64,000 nt of DNA from Luteimicrobium subarcticum (lineage in GTDB: Bacteria > Actinomycetota > Actinomycetes > Actinomycetales > Cellulomonadaceae). The DNA is taken from NCBI RefSeq assembly GCF_002798015.1, contig NZ_PGTZ01000006.1, positions 124,001 through 188,000 on the forward strand. Direction: 5' to 3'. Both the position numbers and the translations under genes were made by a program. Under the pieces are notes generated by a model. The model was not told the origin of the DNA. It ran no database searches and saw only the letters and a program-made list of their open reading frames with translations. Positions 59,758-64,000 of the stretch are shown piece after piece. Within the stretch, counting starts at the first letter, position 1, and every line of letters begins with the position of its first letter.

Positions 59758-59862
59758 TCGTACCGGGCGTCGGCGCCCCGTTCCCGTAGAGTGGCCCGGC
59801 AGCGCAGGGGCCCGAACCAGGCGGTCCCACGGCGCGCCACGACAGGACGAGGTAGCGACCCG

Positions 59863-60168
59863 ATGACCGGACCGAGCACGAGCGGCGTGCGAGTCGAGCA
59901 GGACGGCGCACACTGGGTGATGTGGGGCGAGATCGACGCCGCCGCCATCGCTCCCGTGAAGGACGCGATCGACGACGCGATGTCCCGCCACGCGACCTTC
60001 AGCCTCGACCTCGGAGACGTGACCTTCATGGACTCAGCGGGCTTGCGCGTCCTGTACCTCGCGGCGACCACCGCGACCGAGCCGCCGCGGCTCGTCGGTA
60101 CGCCTGCGTCGGTGCGTCACCTCCTGGAGATCGCCGGGGTGACCGATCTGTTTGCTCTGACCGACTGA
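59863..60168 (+). CDS. STAS-domain anti-sigma factor antagonist (RsbV/SpoIIAA-like)
   Basis: A 101-residue single STAS domain: VRVEQDGAHWVMWGEIDAAA, then FSLDLGDVTFMDSAGLRVLY, where Ser58 in the MDSAGL loop is the expected phosphorylation site. The C terminus reads VRHLLEIAGVTDLF. The ATG at 59863 has GAGG about 10 nt upstream. It opens a plus-strand cluster with an RsbW-like ATPase 12 nt downstream and a phytochrome-phosphatase, so it is the switch protein that the kinase phosphorylates and the phosphatase restores. Confidence 0.88.
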   Translation: MTGPSTSGVRVEQDGAHWVMWGEIDAAAIAPVKDAIDDAMSRHATFSLDLGDVTFMDSAGLRVLYLAATTATEPPRLVGTPASVRHLLEIAGVTDLFALTD

Positions 60169-60179
60169 GGAGTCCGACC

Positions 60180-60638
60180 GTGCCCTTCTCCGTCGTCCGC
60201 ACCACGCCCCCCTCGTTCCACGAGGTGGGCGCGTGGCCCTTGGAGTCGATCGACGACGTCGCGACCGTCCGCGCCGGCCTGCGCACTCTGCTGGCCGCCG
60301 ACCCCGACTTCACCGACGGGGACTCCGTGGTGCTCGTCGCGAGCGAGCTCGCGACGAACGCCGTCCGCCACGGCAGTCCGCCCGCCGGCCTGCGCCTGCT
60401 GCGCGGCCCGGAGGGCTACGTGGTCGACGCCGTGGACGCCGCGACCGACGTCGTGCCGCACATCTCGCGCGGCCGCGCTCCGGGCCTCGGCGGTTTCGGC
60501 ATCGCGCTCGCGGTGAAGATCGCGACGGACGTGGGCTCGTACGCCGACGACGCCGTCAAGCACGTCTGGGCCCGCTTCGGCGGTGTGCCTGCGCTCGACG
60601 CACCGGGGGCCGGTGCCGCGGCCCGCCTCGATGCCTGA
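60180..60638 (+). CDS. RsbW-like anti-sigma ATPase (HATPase_c_2)
   Basis: A 152-residue GHKL-fold protein. The N box VLVASELATNAVRHG carries Glu56 and Asn60; the G1 Asp is in VVDAVDAATD and the G2 loop is PGLGGFGIALA. GSYADDAVKHVWARF ends the fold. The GTG at 60180 follows GAGGAG at 7 nt. It lies between the STAS gene and the phytochrome-phosphatase gene, overlapping the latter by 8 bp. In this family the protein acts as a kinase of the STAS antagonist and an inhibitor of a target, usually a sigma factor; no sigma factor is in view. Confidence 0.87.
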   Translation: MPFSVVRTTPPSFHEVGAWPLESIDDVATVRAGLRTLLAADPDFTDGDSVVLVASELATNAVRHGSPPAGLRLLRGPEGYVVDAVDAATDVVPHISRGRAPGLGGFGIALAVKIATDVGSYADDAVKHVWARFGGVPALDAPGAGAAARLDA

Positions 60639-62952
60639 GCGCGTCGAGGGGGTGCACGGCGCAGTCCCCCTGTCCTCGGACGACGCCTTCCTGGCGCCCG
60701 GCGAGCCGGTCGACCTGGACAACTGCGCCCGCGAGCCCATCCACGTGCCGGGCCTGATCCAGCCCCGCGGCGTCCTGCTGGTCGTGCTCGAGGAGACCGG
60801 CGAGGTGCTGCAGGTCTCGGCGAACGCCGGCGACGTGCTCGGGGTCGACGTGCCGGCCGCGCTGGGCGCACGGCTCTCCGGGGTGCTCGGGAGCGACGGC
60901 GAGCGGGTCCTGCGGTCCGCGACGCGGACGGCCGACCTGGCGGCGCACAACCCGTACCTGGTGCGCCTGCCCGCGACCGCCGACCGCGCCGAGCTGCTCC
61001 TGGACGCCGTGGTGCACCGTCCGCCGCTGGAGCCGGACGACACGCCGGTGCTCGTGATCGAGCTGGAGGCCGCGGCCGCCGCACGCCCGCTCGCGTTCCC
61101 GAACACGTACCGGGGCGTGCGGCAGGCGCTCGGGGCGCTCGAGCAGGCGGCGACCCTCGGCGACCTGTTCGCGGCGGCCGCGCACCACGTCCGCCTGCTG
61201 ACGGGCTTCGACCGCGTGATGGTGTACCGCTTCGACGCCGACTACAACGGCGAGGTCGTCGCGGAGTCCAAGCGGGACGACCTCAACCCGTTCCTCGGGC
61301 TGCACTACCCGGCGACCGACATCCCGGCGCAGGCGCGGGCCCTGTACGAGAAGAACTGGATCCGGCTCATCGCGGACGTCGCCTACACGCCGGTGCCGCT
61401 GGTGCCGACGTGCCTGCCTACGACGGGCCGGCCGCTCGACCTCACGTACTCGACGTTGCGCAGCGTGTCTCCCATCCACTGCGAGTACCTGGGCAACATG
61501 GGGGTCGGCGCGTCGATGTCGATCTCGTTGCTCCGCGACGGCCGCCTGTGGGGCCTCATCGCGTGCCACCACTACTCCGGGACGCACGAGCCGTCGTTCG
61601 AGGTGCGGACGGCTGCGGAGTTCCTGGGTTCCACGCTCTCGGTGCGCCTCGTCGCGCAGTCCGAGGAGGAGCGTGCCGCCGCGGTCGAGCGGTCCGCGTC
61701 GCTCCTGTCCGCGCTGGTCGCCCAGACGACCGACGCCGACGTTCCCCTGGCAACGCTGCTGACACGCGACGACCGCCTGCTCGAGGCGCTCGGCGCGGAC
61801 GGCGTCGTGGTGCGCGCCGAGGGCCGCACCGCGAGCCGGGGCGCCGTCCCGGGTGAGGCGGGTGTCCTCGCGCTCCTCGGCTGGGCCGCGACGAGCGGCG
61901 AGGAGATCGTGCACACGGACCGCCTCGGCGAGGCCGCGCCCGACGTGGCACGCTCCGCGCCGGACGTGGCCGGCGTGCTCGCGATCCTGCTGCCCGACGG
62001 GCAGGAGATCCTGTGGCTGCGCACCGAGGTCGCGAAGTCGGTCGACTGGGGCGGCGACCCGCACAACAAGGCGATCGCGCGCCTCGAGGGCGACACGGTG
62101 CGCCTCAGCCCGCGCAAGAGCTTCGACCGGTGGCGTGAGGTCGTCAGCGGCCACAGCCTGCCCTGGGGCCTCGACGCCCGGGAGGCGGCGGGTGCGCTGC
62201 GCCGACACCTCGTCGAGGTGCTGTACCGGCGTGGCCGCCGCGACGTGCGGGCGACGCAGGCGCTCCAGCGCAGCCTCCTGCCCGACGTGCTCCCTTCCGT
62301 GCCGGGCTGGACGGTCGACGCCCGCTACGACGCCGCGGGCACGGGCCTGGTGGGCGGCGACTGGTACGACGTGATGCCGCTCAGGGACGGCCGCGTGGCG
62401 CTCGTCGTGGGCGACGTCACCGGGCACGGGCTCGACGCCGCGGCGGCCATGGGGCAGCTGCGCAACGGCTTGCGCTCGGCCCTCGTGTCCGCTCCCGATC
62501 TGGCGGCCGCTCTCACGCAGTTCGGTGCCGTGGCCGCCTGGACGATGGCGGGCCAGGTCGCGACGCTGGCCGTGGTCGTCCTCGACCCGTCGGACGGGAC
62601 CTTCGAGCACGCTTTCCTGGGACACCCGCCCGCACTGGTCGCCGACCGCGACCGGCGGACGCGGTGGGTCGACCGGGGCGCGGGGCGTCCGGTCGGCGTG
62701 GGCGACCTCGTGGTCGACGTGCGGCGGGACCGGGTCCCGGAGGGCGGGGTGCTCATCCTGTTCACCGACGGTCTCGTGGAGCGGCGCGACGAGTCGATCG
62801 TCGACGGGCTCGACCGGCTCGCGCGCGTCGTCGCGGCGCGCAGCGCCACCACGGTCGACGACCTCGTCGCGCTGGTGCGCGACCCCGCGTCGACGGACGA
62901 CGCGACGTTCGTCCTCGCACGCCACGACGTCGCCCGGCCGGGCGCGTCCTGA
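60631..62952 (+). CDS. Bacteriophytochrome fused to a SpoIIE/PP2C-type phosphatase
   Basis: A 773-residue photoreceptor. PAS: LDNCAREPIHVPGLIQPRGV with Cys32 at the biliverdin-attachment position. GAF (about 165-340): LHYPATDIPAQARALYEKNW with Asp230, SPIHCEYLGNMGVGASMSIS with His283, and LWGLIACHHY. PHY (about 350-530): WGG at 473 and the tongue PRKSF at 494. Output (about 545-765): SpoIIE phosphatase with GGDWYD, VVGDVTGHGLDAAAAM, FTDGLVERRD and TDDATFVL, all metal ligands present. The ATG at 60631 overlaps the stop of the ATPase gene. It should dephosphorylate a STAS partner in a light-dependent way. No heme oxygenase gene is in the window. Confidence 0.9.
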   Translation: MPERVEGVHGAVPLSSDDAFLAPGEPVDLDNCAREPIHVPGLIQPRGVLLVVLEETGEVLQVSANAGDVLGVDVPAALGARLSGVLGSDGERVLRSATRTADLAAHNPYLVRLPATADRAELLLDAVVHRPPLEPDDTPVLVIELEAAAAARPLAFPNTYRGVRQALGALEQAATLGDLFAAAAHHVRLLTGFDRVMVYRFDADYNGEVVAESKRDDLNPFLGLHYPATDIPAQARALYEKNWIRLIADVAYTPVPLVPTCLPTTGRPLDLTYSTLRSVSPIHCEYLGNMGVGASMSISLLRDGRLWGLIACHHYSGTHEPSFEVRTAAEFLGSTLSVRLVAQSEEERAAAVERSASLLSALVAQTTDADVPLATLLTRDDRLLEALGADGVVVRAEGRTASRGAVPGEAGVLALLGWAATSGEEIVHTDRLGEAAPDVARSAPDVAGVLAILLPDGQEILWLRTEVAKSVDWGGDPHNKAIARLEGDTVRLSPRKSFDRWREVVSGHSLPWGLDAREAAGALRRHLVEVLYRRGRRDVRATQALQRSLLPDVLPSVPGWTVDARYDAAGTGLVGGDWYDVMPLRDGRVALVVGDVTGHGLDAAAAMGQLRNGLRSALVSAPDLAAALTQFGAVAAWTMAGQVATLAVVVLDPSDGTFEHAFLGHPPALVADRDRRTRWVDRGAGRPVGVGDLVVDVRRDRVPEGGVLILFTDGLVERRDESIVDGLDRLARVVAARSATTVDDLVALVRDPASTDDATFVLARHDVARPGAS

Positions 62953-63003
62953 CCTCGCCTTCCACAGGTCGGACCTGGACGCGCCGAGACGCCTCGCGCC
63001 GCC

Positions 63004-63009
63004 TAGGCT
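63004..63009 (+). promoter_or_regulatory. Candidate -10 box before the second RsbW-like gene
   Basis: TAGGCT at 63004-63009 lies 68 nt before the ATG at 63077, in the 124-nt gap after the phytochrome gene. The gap also repeats tcggacctgg twice. No clear -35. The downstream gene may have its own promoter. Confidence 0.35.
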
Positions 63010-63076
63010 CGGACCTGGCTCGGACCGTTGCCACCAGAGCGGACCACCCGGTCCGCCCGAACCACGGAGCACACCC

Positions 63077-63523
63077 ATGTCCCTCGCATCCCATCGCGCC
63101 CCCGGATCGTTCCGGGTCGTGCGCACGTGGGACCTCGAGCGGCTCGAGGACCTCGCGGCCGTGCGGTCGGACCTCCGTGAGGTGCTCGGCACCGCCCACG
63201 AGGAGGCGCCCTCCGTGGAACAGCTCTCCGAGCGCATCGTGCTGGCGGCGAGCGAGCTCGCCGCCAACGCCCTGCGGCACGGCGCACCGCCCGCCTCCCT
63301 GCGTCTGCTCACCGACGGCGAGGCATGGGTGCTCGACGCGCTCGACCACGCCGCGGCGCACGCGGCGCAGGTCGCCGGAGACCGGGCGCCGGGAGACGGC
63401 GGCTACGGCCTGCTCCTCGTGGGCCGGCTGTCGGACGGCGTGGGCTCGTACGTCGTGGGCGGCACCAAGCACGTGTGGGCGCGGTTCGCCGACGAGTGCG
63501 AGGAGCCGGCCCGGGCCGGTTGA
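63077..63523 (+). CDS. Second RsbW-like ATPase (HATPase_c_2), paralogue of the first
   Basis: A 148-residue GHKL-fold protein: VLAASELAANALRHG (Glu60, Asn64), VLDALDHAAAHAAQ, GDGGYGLLLVGRL and SYVVGGTKHVWARF. The last motif closely matches the first ATPase (SYADDAVKHVWARF), and both start VVRT. GGAG lies 7 nt before the ATG. It probably adds a second output or buffer to the partner switch. Its partner is unknown. Confidence 0.85.
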   Translation: MSLASHRAPGSFRVVRTWDLERLEDLAAVRSDLREVLGTAHEEAPSVEQLSERIVLAASELAANALRHGAPPASLRLLTDGEAWVLDALDHAAAHAAQVAGDRAPGDGGYGLLLVGRLSDGVGSYVVGGTKHVWARFADECEEPARAG

Positions 63524-63542
63524 CCGGTCCGGTGCCGGGCGG

Positions 63543-64000
63543 TCAGGCGCGGCGGTCCAGCTTGGTCGGCGAGCCCTGCGCGCGCGGGCGGACGACCAGC
63601 TCGTCGACGTTGACGTGCGGGGGCAGAGACAGGGTCCAGCGCACCGCCTCGGCGACGTCCTCCGCGAGCAGCGGCCCCGGGACCCCCGCGTACACGGCGT
63701 CGGCCCTGGCCTGGTCGCCGCCGTACCGGACGAGCGAGAACTCCTCCGTCTTGACCATCCCGGGAGCGATGTCGATGACGCGGACCGGCTCGCCGACGAG
63801 CTCGAGGCGTAGCGTGCGCGTGGCGACCCGCTCCGCGAACTTCGCGGCCACGTAGCCGCCCCCGCCCTCGTACGGCTCGTGCGCGGCGGTCGAGGTCACC
63901 ACCACGATCGATCCCTCGGCCTCCCGCAGCGCGGGGAGGAGCCGCTGCACGGTGCGGAACGTGCCGAGCACGTTCAGCTCGTACATGCGGCGCCACTGGT
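63543..64000 (-). CDS. Short-chain dehydrogenase/reductase (C-terminal part, gene runs off the window)
   Basis: The visible 152 residues include QWRRMYELNVLGTFRTVQRL, the NVxG motif, VVVTSTAAHEPYEGGGGYVA with the catalytic Ser, and YVAAKFAERVA with the YxxxK pair, then VIDIAPGMVKTEEFS. The NAD(P)-binding N terminus lies beyond 64000. It is close to YdfG-type SDRs acting on small hydroxy compounds. It is convergent with the second ATPase gene, 19 nt away. Confidence 0.85.
   Translation of the reverse strand, partial: QWRRMYELNVLGTFRTVQRLLPALREAEGSIVVVTSTAAHEPYEGGGGYVAAKFAERVATRTLRLELVGEPVRVIDIAPGMVKTEEFSLVRYGGDQARADAVYAGVPGPLLAEDVAEAVRWTLSLPPHVNVDELVVRPRAQGSPTKLDRRA

Noticed and set aside
56251-60168. 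Plus-strand frame of 1305 codons opposite ileS that ends in the STAS sequence
   Set aside because: Only the last 101 codons are real (STAS gene from 59863); the rest is antisense to ileS and crosses the T-box leader.

Overview
The window is a very GC-rich chromosomal segment from an actinobacterium. Gene order and protein style (amtB-glnB-glnD, ispG-rip1-dxr, smc-ftsY-ffh, DUF2469, DUF4439, DUF4233, an actinobacterial ileS T-box) point to a Micrococcales member. Cellulomonas or a close relative is my best guess, but that is inference from general familiarity, not a database match. Genes are tightly packed, many overlap by ATGA/GTGA/TGATG, and a large share look leaderless: a -10 hexamer sits 6-7 nt before the start codon with no Shine-Dalgarno. 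No rRNA, tRNA, CRISPR array, insertion sequence or prophage was seen.

Layout. 1-9.2 kb is the classic rimP-nusA-ylxR-infB-rbfA // truB-ribF translation/processing block on the minus strand, split by a divergent tetR/MFS efflux pair. 9.4-14.8 kb carries a DUF4439 lipoprotein, an orphan secreted protein with an InlB-like C-terminal repeat, proS and an Fpg/Nei glycosylase. 14.7-17.2 kb has an MFS transporter divergent from a GlxA-type AraC regulator. 17.2-22.0 kb is GNAT-ispG-rip1-dxr (MEP isoprenoid pathway plus site-2 protease). 22.0-28.8 kb is methyltransferase-DivIVA-rlmN-cdsA-frr-pyrH-tsf-rpsB. 29.2-34.5 kb has an M23-like protein and xerC-dprA-comM-yraN-DUF2469. 34.6-39.1 kb has rnhB-lepB-rplS-trmD-rimM-khpA-rpsP. 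39.3-42.1 kb holds an amidohydrolase and ffh. 42.2-45.7 kb is the nitrogen operon amtB-glnB-glnD. 45.8-51.6 kb is ftsY, a small membrane protein, smc and ndk. 51.6-54.6 kb is DUF4233 and a PTS-dependent dihydroxyacetone kinase operon dhaKLM. 54.7-59.5 kb is folC and T-box-controlled ileS.

59.8-63.5 kb, on the plus strand, is the most unusual region. A STAS antagonist, an RsbW-like ATPase, a bacteriophytochrome fused to a SpoIIE/PP2C phosphatase and a second RsbW-like ATPase together read as a red/far-red-light-gated partner-switching module. A partial SDR gene ends the window.

Most of the window is housekeeping: ribosome assembly, translation factors, protein targeting (ffh, ftsY, lepB), chromosome maintenance (smc, xerC, dprA), isoprenoid and phospholipid precursors. 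Accessory items are the efflux pair inside the translation cluster, the dha operon inserted between folC and DUF4233, a GlnD without ACT domains behind a GlnR-like box, an M23 protein lacking one HxH histidine, and the phytochrome switch.
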